A stretch of 64,000 nucleotides of DNA from Alteromonas sp. ALT199 (GCF_018619335.1 NZ_JAHHDX010000034.1:1-64000); one strand, 5' to 3'. Positions 43,686-53,549 are shown, counted from the stretch's first letter. Program-made: numbers and translations. The notes: generated by a model not told the origin, from the sequence alone.

Positions 43686-46052
43686 ATGTCTAAATCAACA
43701 CACATTAATGACTTGGTTTCACCCTCAGCCGCAGTTAAAACGAAAGGGCTTGAAAGAGTCTCTTCTAAACACCCAGTACGCAGTTTATGTGCCCTTGCGG
43801 TGGCAAGCGTACTAAGCTCAGCACCAGTATTCGCTCAGGATAATCAAGCCAGTGCGGATGCTGAAGAGCAAAAAGGAAAGCTAGAGCGTATTGAAGTGAC
43901 GGCACGAAAAACCGTAGAGTCACTACAGGAAACGCCGGTTGCTATTACATCTATTGGCGCCACTGAACTTGGCGAGAAAGGCATAAGCGTACTGACCGAA
44001 GTACAGCAGTTTTCACCCAACACTACGTTACAAACCAGTCGAGGTACCAACTCAACCTTAACGGCTTTTATTCGCGGTCTTGGTCAGCAAGATCCGCTAT
44101 GGGGCTATGAGCCAGGCGTAGGTATTTACGTTGACGATGTCTATATTGCTCGCCCACAAGGGGCAGTGCTAGATTTGTTGGACGTACAGCGCATTGAAGT
44201 TTTACGCGGCCCACAGGGAACACTCTACGGTAAGAACACCATTGGCGGCGCGGTTAAATACGTCACAAAGGAGATGACGGGCGACACGCAAATGAATGTT
44301 GAAGCTACAGTAGGTAGCTATAGCCAGCGTGATATCAAAGTGACCGGCCAAATTCCACTAATTGAAGACACCGTATACCTTGGCGTTGGCTATGCCAATT
44401 TAAACCGCGACGGTTTTGGCGAGTACTTGGTAAGCGCGTTGCCAAATCAAGATAAAGAGAACTATAACAAAGATCTTTGGGCGGCCCGTGTAACTCTTGA
44501 GGTTCACCCGAGTGAAGATTTGTTTTTCCGTATCGGCTGGGATAAAACTGAAGACACATCAAATGCGAAGGGTGGTTACCGCTTACTTCCCAGCATTTTA
44601 ACAGATGCACCGGTACCAGATTCAGTGTACGACTCCTATACCAGCTTACCAACGTGGAACAAAGTCGAGTTAGAAGGCTACAACTGGCTTGCCCGCTACA
44701 ACGTTAATGATGATTTGGAGCTTAAATATATTGGTTCGCATCGAGAGAGCTATTCACCTACCAATATTGATTTTGACAATACGCCGCTGCCTATCTTTGA
44801 TGTGCCCGCAGAGTACGACGACAGTAACGATACTCACGAGATTCAAGCGAATTATACAGGTAGCGCATTTAGCCTTGTATCAGGCCTTTATTTTTACGAT
44901 GGCGAAAGCTGCGGTAATTTTGATGCAATTTTAGGTGTGTTAGGACAAGCTCTTGGCGCTACAGGCCTGACTCGCGAAGTTACGGGGTGCAATAACTCAG
45001 AGAGCTGGGCCGCTTACGCGCAAATGAACTACGACGTTACCGAAAAACTATCTCTTTCGCTTGGTGCCCGTTACACCGATGAAGAAAAGACCGCGTTCGT
45101 GAATAATGGGTTGGTCTTCGCCAATGTTTATCCTTATACCGATTGGATAGATGGCTATGTGCGCCCTGATGGACAATTAGTGCCGCAAGTACTTGGGACA
45201 GACACCGATGGCGATGACCTGTTAGATGCCCCAGCGGTAGAAAGTTGGTCTCGCTTTACTCCTCGAGTGGGCGTGGAGTATCAAATGGACCGCGATACCA
45301 TGTTCTTCGCAAGTTATTCACAAGGCTTCAAATCGGGCACGTTTAACCCTCGAGCTCAAACTAACGAGCCTGGTGTTGAACCTGAAGTCGTAGACAGCTT
45401 CGAAGTTGGTGTGAAGAGCGACTTAACCGATGCACTTCGCATGAATGTCACTTTATTTTCATATGATCACAAAGATCGTCAGTATATTGGTGTAGAGGGT
45501 GATTTATCTGACCCTACCGCACTTGACCAGCGACTACGCAATGCAGCAGAAACTGCTGCAAAAGGTGCTGAGTTGGAGATGACGTGGGTAGCCACGGATA
45601 ACCTTCAGTTTGACGTTGCTTATGGTTATATCGACTTTGAAATTAAAGAAAACAACGCCACGCCGCCGTTAATTGGTTTGGCTAGTACGCCAGAAAATAC
45701 CTTTAACTTTAATGCCAACTACTTACTAGAAACGAGTTTTGGGGATGTTACTTTCAACGCCAACTATTACTATCGCGATGATTACCTTATCTTTGAAACT
45801 AGCGACCTTATCCAACAAGATGCCTATGGTCTGGTGAACTTAAGCGCCCGTTGGGAAAGTGTTGAAGGCGACTGGTATGCTGGATTGCACGTCAAAAACC
45901 TGACCGATGAAGAGTATCTGGTTGGCGGTTATGACTTTGTCACTCAAGACGGTGAAGGTAACTTTGGCCCGGGCCTTGGTGGCGATACCACACTTATCGG
46001 TTATTACGGTGACCCGCGTACTGTTCATCTTACGGTAGGTTATCGCTTCTAA
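43686..46052 (+). CDS. TonB-dependent outer-membrane receptor
   Basis: 788 aa. A long N-region, then a signal peptide ending near VFAQD (about 55), a TonB box-like IEVTAR near 73-78, the plug (TPVAITSIGATEL..GISVLTEVQQFSPNT...RGPQGTLYGKNTIGGAVKYVTKEM) and a beta-barrel ending VHLTVGYRF with terminal Phe. ASYSQGFKSGTFNPR is typical of the FecA-like nutrient receptors of Alteromonadales. Placed next to the 3HB genes, so the cargo may be PHB oligomers rather than iron. A word variant at 45195-45206 encodes GTDTDGDD. Confidence 0.9.
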   Translation: MSKSTHINDLVSPSAAVKTKGLERVSSKHPVRSLCALAVASVLSSAPVFAQDNQASADAEEQKGKLERIEVTARKTVESLQETPVAITSIGATELGEKGISVLTEVQQFSPNTTLQTSRGTNSTLTAFIRGLGQQDPLWGYEPGVGIYVDDVYIARPQGAVLDLLDVQRIEVLRGPQGTLYGKNTIGGAVKYVTKEMTGDTQMNVEATVGSYSQRDIKVTGQIPLIEDTVYLGVGYANLNRDGFGEYLVSALPNQDKENYNKDLWAARVTLEVHPSEDLFFRIGWDKTEDTSNAKGGYRLLPSILTDAPVPDSVYDSYTSLPTWNKVELEGYNWLARYNVNDDLELKYIGSHRESYSPTNIDFDNTPLPIFDVPAEYDDSNDTHEIQANYTGSAFSLVSGLYFYDGESCGNFDAILGVLGQALGATGLTREVTGCNNSESWAAYAQMNYDVTEKLSLSLGARYTDEEKTAFVNNGLVFANVYPYTDWIDGYVRPDGQLVPQVLGTDTDGDDLLDAPAVESWSRFTPRVGVEYQMDRDTMFFASYSQGFKSGTFNPRAQTNEPGVEPEVVDSFEVGVKSDLTDALRMNVTLFSYDHKDRQYIGVEGDLSDPTALDQRLRNAAETAAKGAELEMTWVATDNLQFDVAYGYIDFEIKENNATPPLIGLASTPENTFNFNANYLLETSFGDVTFNANYYYRDDYLIFETSDLIQQDAYGLVNLSARWESVEGDWYAGLHVKNLTDEEYLVGGYDFVTQDGEGNFGPGLGGDTTLIGYYGDPRTVHLTVGYRF
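45195..45206 (+). repeat. Near copy of the dispersed word in the TonB receptor gene
   Basis: GGGACAGACACC on the coding strand, TDT frame, in an extracellular-loop region; one base short of the consensus at the end. Confidence 0.5.
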
Positions 46053-46085
46053 ACGATATACTTGATAAAAATTAATGCCACTTTT

Positions 46086-46120
46086 CACGCCTAGGCAGTT
46101 GCGCTTAGGCGTGCTCACTT
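46086..46120 (+). terminator. Hairpin after the TonB receptor gene
   Basis: CACGCCTA / TAGGCGTG inverted repeat with a short T tract nearby, about 35 bases past the stop. Confidence 0.6.
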
Positions 46121-46268
46121 TTACTAGACTCGCTTCTGTGAAAATGTTGACTAGCGGATGTGTAGATCAGTGAAGAGTGTCATGTAGATTATTGCACCAA
46201 TAACATTACCTTTTTTAACCGGCGTGTTAGTATGTTAATTAACAAAGTGGTTACAAGTTGATAGCATT

Positions 46269-46937
46269 ATGTCCGTGAAAATTTTGATTGCTGACGATCA
46301 TCCTCTGTTCAGGGCCGCGATGTGCCACGCGTTAACTAGTGTGGGACATATTGAGCTTGTAGAGACGTCCACATTCCCCGATACGCTTACTTACCTTGAG
46401 TCAAATGACGACATCGATCTACTTTTCTTAGATCTCACCATGCCCGGCAATGAAGGGTTGAATGGCCTTGCGGAAGTACATGCGCGCTACCCTGATGTTC
46501 TTGTTGTTGTGGTTACTGCGCAAGAAGAGCCTGATGTGATGGCAAAGTCGTTTGCGTTAGGCGCAAGTGGGTTTGTTCCTAAATCTGCCTCAGTAGACTG
46601 TATCATTGAAGCGGTAGATACGGTGTTAGATGGTGAAACTTGGATCCCGTCTTCAGTCCACATGGCATCGACCAAGATGCATAATTCCTCTGCATCGAAC
46701 ATGAAGGGTCTTTGTGATGAAGATGATTTCACAAACCGATTAAAACAACTTACGCCACACCAACTTAAAGTGCTGCGTATGGTTTCAGATGGCTTGCTCA
46801 ATAAACAGATAGCTTTCGAACTGGCTATTTCAGAATCTACTGTTAAACAGCATGTTTCTGCCGTACTAAGAAAGCTTGGTGTCATCAACAGAACCAAGGC
46901 TGGCATAGCGTTCAAAAATGCTATGCACTTAAGTTAG
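46269..46937 (+). CDS. LuxR/NarL-type response regulator (CrbR-like)
   Basis: 222 aa. Receiver with DD at 9-10, phospho-D55 in LLFLDLTMPG and Lys in GFVPKSAS; C-terminal GerE helix-turn-helix LTPHQLKVLRMVSDGLLNKQIAFELAISESTVKQHVSAVLRKL. Its partner is likely the large SSS-fused hybrid kinase encoded convergently at 47264. In Vibrio and Pseudomonas the CrbS-CrbR pair of this build switches on acetate and short-chain acid use. Confidence 0.88.
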   Translation: MSVKILIADDHPLFRAAMCHALTSVGHIELVETSTFPDTLTYLESNDDIDLLFLDLTMPGNEGLNGLAEVHARYPDVLVVVVTAQEEPDVMAKSFALGASGFVPKSASVDCIIEAVDTVLDGETWIPSSVHMASTKMHNSSASNMKGLCDEDDFTNRLKQLTPHQLKVLRMVSDGLLNKQIAFELAISESTVKQHVSAVLRKLGVINRTKAGIAFKNAMHLS

Positions 46938-46984
46938 AGCTGACCTGCAAAACGTAAAAAACAAAACGCAAAACGCAAAACGGC

Positions 46985-47098
46985 ACCGGTATACCCATCG
47001 CACAAATTACTACTAACGGCGTTTCACTATGGCTTCGAATAGATACGGGAAATGCTGGTACAATTTTAATTGCCGACGTGCTGCTTGAAAAAGTATAG
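46985..47098 (+). pseudogene. Remnant of a retropepsin-like aspartic protease
   Basis: A 37-codon stretch without a start reads ..IAQITTNGVSLWLRIDTGNAGTILIADVLLEKV then TAG. The (L/I)xIDTGxAGT(I/V)L pattern is the active-site block of retropepsin-like proteins. Another frame further on (about 47105-47180) reads SSDVGEFAISDEGKVWSL. No full frame remains in the gap 46938-47263. Also in this gap, CAAAACG is repeated at 46963-46982. Confidence 0.4.
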
Positions 47099-47263
47099 GG
47101 GCAAGCCCCTCGTTTGGTGGCAATAGTTCAGACGTAGGCGAATTCGCCATATCAGATGAAGGTAAAGTTTGGTCGCTTTGAGATTAGTAACGTTAAAATG
47201 AGCTTTCGCGCAGAAGAGCAAACTACTCACCCTCTGCCATAATCATTCTGTGCTAGTCGGGCT

Positions 47264-50200
47264 TCAGTGATGGCGAGCTAACGATTGCTTGAGTAGTCGT
47301 TTTAGTGCCGCTGGTTTTAACGGTTTAGGCAAGTAGCTAAATTGATGTGCTGCCGCTTCTTCTCTCACTTCATTGCTACGATTGGCGGTGACCAGTACTT
47401 TCAACATAAAGCATACGTTTTCATTAGAAAGTTTTTTCGCAACGTCAAAACCGGTTTCTCCATAGTCTAGGTGGTAATCAGCAATGAGTACGTCAAAGCG
47501 CTGGTGCGAGACAGTCGATGCCTCGGCTGCACTTGTTATCAACGTTGTGTCTGCTCCCCAATCTCGAAGAAGGGCACACATTGCATTTGCCACTTGCTCA
47601 TCGTTTTCTACCAGTAGAATGCGCGTTTCTCTCAAAAACATCTTGGCGTTGTTTTGTGCTAAAGTATCTGCGTTATGAGGGTTAGCAGTATGTTCAGCTT
47701 GGGCAACACTTTTAAGCCCAACATTTAAGTCCTTAGCACTACAATTTATGAAGCTTTTACTAAGTTGGGTTATGCGTGTTGCTGTAATGCTAAAACAGCT
47801 TCCTTTTCCCAGTAATGAAGTAAGTTCCACTTTATGGTCGAGCAATCGACAAATCTTATCTACGATGGTGAGACCTAATCCAATCCCTTCACCTTTGTTG
47901 TTGCTTTCAAGCTGGTGAAATTCACTAAAAATTTCATGCTGTTGATGAAGAGCTATTCCTGAACCCGTGTCGTAAACGCACAGTTTTATCGTACGCTCGG
48001 TATTTTGAAGTTTTAATCGTCTTACTCCAACTAATACCCTACCTTTAGTGGTGTAACGAACCGCATTAGACAATAAGTTTTGCAACACACGTCGCAACAA
48101 ATTTTTATCTGAATACACTATTACATCGGTTTTTACATAACTAAGCTCAACGCCCTTATGCTTTGCAATAACACTAAACTCTTGTACTAATGAAGACAAA
48201 ATATCGTCGATTGGAAATGCAGCTTTTTGAGGTGTGAGTACGCCAGCGTCTAACTTCGTCATATCAAGCAACATTGAAAGTAAACTTTGTGCGTTATCTA
48301 ATGAATTAACTACGCCTTCCGACAGCGTTGATAGTTCACTACCTTGCGTTTTTTTGCTCAGCATACTGGCGAACAATGTGGCAGCGTTAAAGGGTTGCAT
48401 GAGGTCGTGTCCCGCTGCTGCTAAGAACTTGGTTTTACTTTCGTTAGCTTTATCCGCTTGGTATTTTGCTTCTTCTAACTCAGCAGTACGCTTAGCAACC
48501 CTTTCCTCCAAATCTTCTTTTGCACTTTCTAGTTCTTTTTGAATGGCTATGTATTCGGTGATGTCACTATAAGTGGTTACATAGCCGCCGCCTGGCAGCG
48601 GCGCCCCGTTTAACTCTATGACTTTTCCATCAGGCTGCTTGCGAATATGTTTATAGCGCGTACCTTCGAGCATGTAGCTCACTCGTTTATCAATAGAGGA
48701 GGGGCTAAAAAGCCCTCGCTGTGCATTATAATTGAGTATGTCAGCTATCGGCATTCCAGCTTTTAAGAATCCTTTCGGGTAGGCGAATAGCTCTACATAT
48801 CTGTCATTCCATGCCAGCAACTGTAGTTTGTCGTCGAGTACGCTAATGCCTTGTTCAATATTTTGTACCGAAGACTGAAGTACCTCGTGGTTGAATTGAA
48901 ATGACTGAGATGCTTCTTCTACCCAGTCAACTAATTCTGGCAAAGTCTCGCTGCCGGTATCTGCTATGGCGCCTAGTAGTATTCGGGCGCTAGGGGCACC
49001 CACTTGTGCACTAAGTAATTTATTTACTCGGTCGATAAGTGCCTGACTGGCGTAACCACTGCTGGATGCGCGATCAACATCAATTGAAAGTTGCTTTACA
49101 AGTTGTGAATGCGTAGCGCTTTCAAGTACTCGTTCTGTTAGGGCCATCAAGTCACGCACTTTAACAAGTAAATGAGGGCCTAGGTTAATTTGAAGTGCTG
49201 CAGCATCTTGTTTCGCGTCGTGTCGCGATGAAATGAACGCGACAATAACAAATGTAAAGCAGTTAGCTAATAATGAATAGGCGAAACCTAGACCTAGCTC
49301 CTCATCAGTGGGAGCCGGATTGAAATAGTAGCTCGACAATAAACTTGGGTAGAGCAGAAATATCGTCCAACAAATAAAGCCTGCTAGTAACGCGGAAATA
49401 GCAGCTGCCTTGCTGCTGCGCTGCCAATAAATACCAAACATAAGTGCAGGCATGCACTGCCCCAACAAAGCAATAGCGATAACCCCACTTTTAACCAAAG
49501 GTGCAGCTTGGCTTATATTTAAGTGGTACCACAGTGCAATGCTAAGTACCACTAACACAGTAAGCCGCCGAATAGAAAGAATTTTACTTGGCTCCATAGA
49601 ACGAGTAGGTGATGTTTTTAAGCGTGCCTTTAACCAAAAGGGCGTAATCACGTTATTTGAGATCATGATCCCTAACGCTAGCGTGGCTACAATTACCATG
49701 CTGGTGGTTGCAGAAAGGCCACCGATAAAGGCAAAAGCCGACAGAGCGATATTGTCAGCATATAAGGGAAGTGCAAGTACATAGGCATCTGAGCTTGTTG
49801 TTGCTGGCAGCAGCATTTTACCGGCAAGCGCAATGGGGATTAGAAAAAGAGTCATACCAAATAGATACAGTGGAAATAACCACCTTGCGGTTTTAAGTTC
49901 ACTTTCACCGTTTTGTTCGACAAAATTCATATGAAACTGTCTTGGTAAAACAAACATAGAGCAAACGCCCAGAGCAACATGTGATACATAAACCCAAGGT
50001 GCGCTATCAGCATAAATGACTTCTCGGGCACTGGAATTTGAAGCGGCGTTTGACACCAAATCCAAGACGCCATCGAATAAAAAGAAGCAAACAAAAACGC
50101 CTACACCGCATAAAGCGACTAACTTTATTATCGATTCAAAAGCTATGGTAAGCAGCAAACCGGGGTGCTTATCAGTTAAATTTAGCGTGCGAGTGCCGAA

Positions 50201-50704
50201 GGTTATAGCAAAGATGGCGAGCAAACTGGCTACGTAAATACTTAGCCAAGGTGTGGTGGTTTGGGGTTCACCAGTGAGTAAATTAATAGATTTTGTAATA
50301 GCGTCTAGCTGAAGTGCTATATAGGGAACAACACCAAAAAAACACAGCAAAGTGATAAGAGCGGCAATTAAATGAGAGTGCTGGTACTTCAGTGATATAA
50401 GGTCCGCCAGCGAGCTAATGTTGTGTTGCTGGCATAGCCTACTTATATGAAGAATTACGGGAAAGGCGAATGCCATGGTCAACATAATACCCAAGTACGT
50501 AGGGATAACTGCCCAGCCGTATTGTGCCGCTTGCGATGTAGTGCCGAAAAACGCCCAAGAGGTACAGTGCACACCTAAACCAAGGCTATAGAGAACAGGG
50601 TGCTGCCGATTATCGCGTAGACGCTTGTCGCCCCAAAATGCTAAAGCGAAAAGCGCGAGAAGGTAGAAACCGACGATAGTTCCCACCGTCCATATACTTA
50701 GCAT
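47264..50704 (-). CDS. Hybrid sensor histidine kinase with sodium/solute symporter domain (CrbS-like)
   Basis: 1146 aa. Residues 1-480 are a 13-helix SSS (PutP/SLC5) transporter domain. Then a soluble linker, a PAS-like sensor (about 635-745, LDDKLQLLAWNDRY..YSDITEYI), a coiled coil, the histidine box FLAAAGHDLMQPFNAATLFA near 775, ATPase boxes NLLSNAVRYT and EGIGLGLTIV, and a C-terminal receiver with phospho-Asp in VLIADYHLD. This is the architecture of CrbS/CbrA-type kinases, which couple sensing to a transporter-like domain. Converges with the LuxR-type regulator gene. Confidence 0.9.
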   Translation of the reverse strand: MLSIWTVGTIVGFYLLALFALAFWGDKRLRDNRQHPVLYSLGLGVHCTSWAFFGTTSQAAQYGWAVIPTYLGIMLTMAFAFPVILHISRLCQQHNISSLADLISLKYQHSHLIAALITLLCFFGVVPYIALQLDAITKSINLLTGEPQTTTPWLSIYVASLLAIFAITFGTRTLNLTDKHPGLLLTIAFESIIKLVALCGVGVFVCFFLFDGVLDLVSNAASNSSAREVIYADSAPWVYVSHVALGVCSMFVLPRQFHMNFVEQNGESELKTARWLFPLYLFGMTLFLIPIALAGKMLLPATTSSDAYVLALPLYADNIALSAFAFIGGLSATTSMVIVATLALGIMISNNVITPFWLKARLKTSPTRSMEPSKILSIRRLTVLVVLSIALWYHLNISQAAPLVKSGVIAIALLGQCMPALMFGIYWQRSSKAAAISALLAGFICWTIFLLYPSLLSSYYFNPAPTDEELGLGFAYSLLANCFTFVIVAFISSRHDAKQDAAALQINLGPHLLVKVRDLMALTERVLESATHSQLVKQLSIDVDRASSSGYASQALIDRVNKLLSAQVGAPSARILLGAIADTGSETLPELVDWVEEASQSFQFNHEVLQSSVQNIEQGISVLDDKLQLLAWNDRYVELFAYPKGFLKAGMPIADILNYNAQRGLFSPSSIDKRVSYMLEGTRYKHIRKQPDGKVIELNGAPLPGGGYVTTYSDITEYIAIQKELESAKEDLEERVAKRTAELEEAKYQADKANESKTKFLAAAGHDLMQPFNAATLFASMLSKKTQGSELSTLSEGVVNSLDNAQSLLSMLLDMTKLDAGVLTPQKAAFPIDDILSSLVQEFSVIAKHKGVELSYVKTDVIVYSDKNLLRRVLQNLLSNAVRYTTKGRVLVGVRRLKLQNTERTIKLCVYDTGSGIALHQQHEIFSEFHQLESNNKGEGIGLGLTIVDKICRLLDHKVELTSLLGKGSCFSITATRITQLSKSFINCSAKDLNVGLKSVAQAEHTANPHNADTLAQNNAKMFLRETRILLVENDEQVANAMCALLRDWGADTTLITSAAEASTVSHQRFDVLIADYHLDYGETGFDVAKKLSNENVCFMLKVLVTANRSNEVREEAAAHQFSYLPKPLKPAALKRLLKQSLARHH

Positions 50705-50971
50705 AGGAAGTCCATATAATAGATAGTCCGTGCAGTTGAACGCATAAAACAGTGCTCGCCAAAGCTATTTTCTTTCTCTATTTACATTAACATGGTTTTC
50801 AAATGCGGCACATCTTCTATGATGGGCATTAGGATTAGCAACCGTTTCAATGTTTGCATGCCCCGTAATATCTGTTACTGTTGCTCATGCAAAAAGGTGT
50901 CTTTATTGAGCGGTAGGACATTAGCTAAAAATGTTTATGGCCAACGCGTCAAACAATAAAAAGGAATTTCT

Positions 50972-51874
50972 ATGAATAAACGTTCAGTAAACACAAGCTT
51001 CTTTCGCATTACACTTCTCATTACCGCTATTTTGTCTGCATCAGCGGGAGCCATACCTAATCAACCCGAGTGCGTAGACGAAGATTGCTCTCTTGCTAAA
51101 TTGAATACGCTTCGCGCGTTAGCATCCAGAGGTCATGAGCAAACTAGCTTTTCTCTTGGCCATATCTTTATGAACCCAGAATCTGGCGTTAAGACAGATT
51201 TAGAGAACGCTTTCTTTTACTTTAGTAAATCTGCTAAACAAGGCTTTCTACCTGCATATCGACAAACTGCCGGTATGTTGGCGCAAGGTATCGGCACAGA
51301 AAAGGATTTAAGCGAAGCTAAGCGGCTAATGAAAAAGGCAGCCGATAAGGGCGTAAACAGAACGGCGGAAGAATACGCTGTATTGGTTTTTTCTGATAAA
51401 GCATCGACGCAAAAAGAGAAAGACAATGCAGTCATATATTTAGAAGCGGAAGTTGAAGAGGGAATGAGTTACCTTGCCAACTATTTGCTGGCGATCCTTC
51501 ACATCACTGGAGAGTTTGTAGAAAAAGACATGGGGAGAGCGAAGTCATTATTAGCATTTCCAGCGTCAGGTAAATACGCCAATTCTGTAGAGCTACTACA
51601 ACAGTTAAATGGGCAACCCGTTGTTGAACACATTAGTGATGATTCTCAGCGCAACGCCGGCCTTAGTAGCGATATTGAAACCATCACCGTTACTGGAATT
51701 AGTACCAATATGGTTGATCTTCATGCTTTGATGTTAAGTGAACTGAGACGAAACCACGGACAAACGGGAAGCCGAATAAAAGGCAACGGTTGCAAAGCAG
51801 ATGAACCTACCTGCGTGATAATGGACAGTGGCTCTATCCGCAGCAAAACGTTTTGGACTACTGGCGCTAGGTAG
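50972..51874 (+). CDS. Exported Sel1-repeat protein
   Basis: 300 aa. Signal peptide (FFRITLLITAILSASAGA), then several Sel1-like TPR units: GHEQTSFSLGHIFMNPESGVKTDLENAFFYFSKSAKQGFLPAYRQTAGMLAQGIGTEKDLSEAKRLMKKAADKG, and a weaker one near 160-200. The C-terminal 90 residues are unlike the repeats. Probably a periplasmic protein-protein adaptor; partner unknown. Ribosome site AAAGGAAT. Confidence 0.8.
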   Translation: MNKRSVNTSFFRITLLITAILSASAGAIPNQPECVDEDCSLAKLNTLRALASRGHEQTSFSLGHIFMNPESGVKTDLENAFFYFSKSAKQGFLPAYRQTAGMLAQGIGTEKDLSEAKRLMKKAADKGVNRTAEEYAVLVFSDKASTQKEKDNAVIYLEAEVEEGMSYLANYLLAILHITGEFVEKDMGRAKSLLAFPASGKYANSVELLQQLNGQPVVEHISDDSQRNAGLSSDIETITVTGISTNMVDLHALMLSELRRNHGQTGSRIKGNGCKADEPTCVIMDSGSIRSKTFWTTGAR

Positions 51875-51884
51875 GTCGCATTGA

Positions 51885-52110
51885 CTATCGAACGTAGTTG
51901 TCTGTTACGTTTATACAATCCTGATGTGCAGGTACGAAAAAGTTTATATTAATCGTGTCTTCTATGGAGTGATATTCGTGAGGTACGTTCGCTGGAAAGA
52001 TAATGCTGTCACCCGATTTCATTAGTGGTTTTTCAAGTACTGAGGTTGCAGAAATAGAGACTAGCAAGCTAAAAAAATAAAAGGCTTGTAAGACCAAGCG
52101 CTTTTTTCAT
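51885..52110 (-). pseudogene. Remnant of a secreted cupin-domain protein
   Basis: From an ATG at 52110 the frame reads MKKALGLTSLLFF and stops; in the next frame the signal peptide continues (SLLVSISATSVLEKP) into the second half of a cupin, MKSGDSIIFPANVPHEYHSI and then FFVPAHQDCI. So the signal peptide is split by a one-base shift at a run of Ts, and the first cupin motif (the His-x-His strand pair) is missing. Probably inactive. Confidence 0.7.
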
Positions 52111-52206
52111 AATTTACTTACGTGAATTTAGCTGTTAGTAGGAGTGAGGAGCTGATTGCTCCTCCCGGGATGAATAGGGTGAATAGGTTTTATTCTCTAT
52201 CCGTAT

Positions 52207-53310
52207 TTACTGTTGAAGGCGGAAGCGATAAAGCACATAGGGTGGTTTAGCACTACCTAGCCCTTGGCTGAAAGCTGGGTGCTGGTGCAGTTGGTCTTGG
52301 GTGACGTAAACATAACCATTGCTTGTTGCGAGGCTATCAGGCCAAGAAAGTCGCTTGTCTTGGATAAGCGTTTCATACTTACCTTTAGACGTTAACCCTA
52401 CCGCGTTGTTTTCTAAATCAGTGGCCAATACACCGCCTCCAGGCGCCAGTGTAATGCCGTCACTAGGGTTTTTCGGGCCGAACACCTGGATAGATTTCTC
52501 TAGTTCAAGGTCTGACAACGACGCGTCGTCGATAACGGATGTTGATATTTGATAGATTTTGGTGCCGGTGAATGCGCCAAAATAAAGTGTGTCAGAATCA
52601 GGATTTAACGCTATTGGGTTCAAACCAAATTTGAGCGGATTGGGTTTGCCCCCTTCGGTTTTAGATGCAAGTAGCGATGCTTCGATCACAAGCTCTCTAT
52701 CTTCAGGCATAAGATAAGCGCTACCTTCTAACACACGCTTAGATTGGCCAGTCGTTGTGTCGACAAAGATGATTGCAGGCTTTGTTGCACCAGCAAAGTT
52801 GCCAAATGTCATGTCTGCGATATAAATTCTGTTGTGCTTTTCATCTATAGCAAAGTCTTGAACAAACGAGTTTGCTTTAAGTGCTTTGCTATCAAGTTCA
52901 ATGATTTTCACCAGCGTATTTTCATTGCTATCCCACGCAACGAGTTTGGCTGGTGAGGTTTCACTTCCCATGTCTAACATCCATACAATGCCTTTACTAT
53001 CGCTGTGTATACCATTAACGGCACTAACACCCACATCGCCTAATTCAGGACCATCTGCCCAATCTAAATTAGGGAAAGGTTGTTTAGTACCATTGGCCAT
53101 TACCTCAACAACCTTTAGCTTTGGGTTATCAAGCGGGTGCATGCTAACAAGCAATCGGCCAGACGGAGTAATTGTAATACCTGCACCTCTCGCGTTTTCA
53201 AATGTGGTGACTGGCTCTAAGAGCCCTACTTCAGTAGAAGCGAAAGCGCCGCTGCTTAACATGCTAAGTCCAACAGTTGTAGCGATAACAAGTTGCTTTA
53301 ATTTGATCAT
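52207..53310 (-). CDS. Exported MRJP/Yellow-family beta-propeller protein
   Basis: 367 aa. Signal peptide (KQLVIATTVGLSMLSSGAFA). The body is a six-bladed propeller of the major-royal-jelly/Yellow type: SMHPLDNPKLKVVEV, VNGIHSDSKGIVWMLDMG, VQDFAIDEKHNRIYIADM, FGLNPIALNPDSDTLYFGAFTG, GPKNPSDGITLAPGGGVLATDLENNAV, and RLSWPDSLATSNGYVYVT. Bacterial members are related to SMP-30-like lactonases, but activity is unknown. GGAGAAAAG ribosome site. Confidence 0.85.
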   Translation of the reverse strand: MIKLKQLVIATTVGLSMLSSGAFASTEVGLLEPVTTFENARGAGITITPSGRLLVSMHPLDNPKLKVVEVMANGTKQPFPNLDWADGPELGDVGVSAVNGIHSDSKGIVWMLDMGSETSPAKLVAWDSNENTLVKIIELDSKALKANSFVQDFAIDEKHNRIYIADMTFGNFAGATKPAIIFVDTTTGQSKRVLEGSAYLMPEDRELVIEASLLASKTEGGKPNPLKFGLNPIALNPDSDTLYFGAFTGTKIYQISTSVIDDASLSDLELEKSIQVFGPKNPSDGITLAPGGGVLATDLENNAVGLTSKGKYETLIQDKRLSWPDSLATSNGYVYVTQDQLHQHPAFSQGLGSAKPPYVLYRFRLQQ

Positions 53311-53549
53311 CTCTTTTCTCCAAATTTCGGTACAAGGTTAAAAGCTGGTACAGCGTTAATGTGACTGATAGGAGAAGTGTAGAGATTTTATTTGCAAACG
53401 GTTACAGGCTTATTTTTGAATCTTTATCAAATGTATTTTGATAATCGGGAATTAAGTAAGAACATTCATGAGGCGTTGGCTTGCTAAGTCGATTCTGAGC
53501 ATAAGAAAATTAAAAACCGAAACCTAGTTTTCTCAGATTTTTAAAAATC

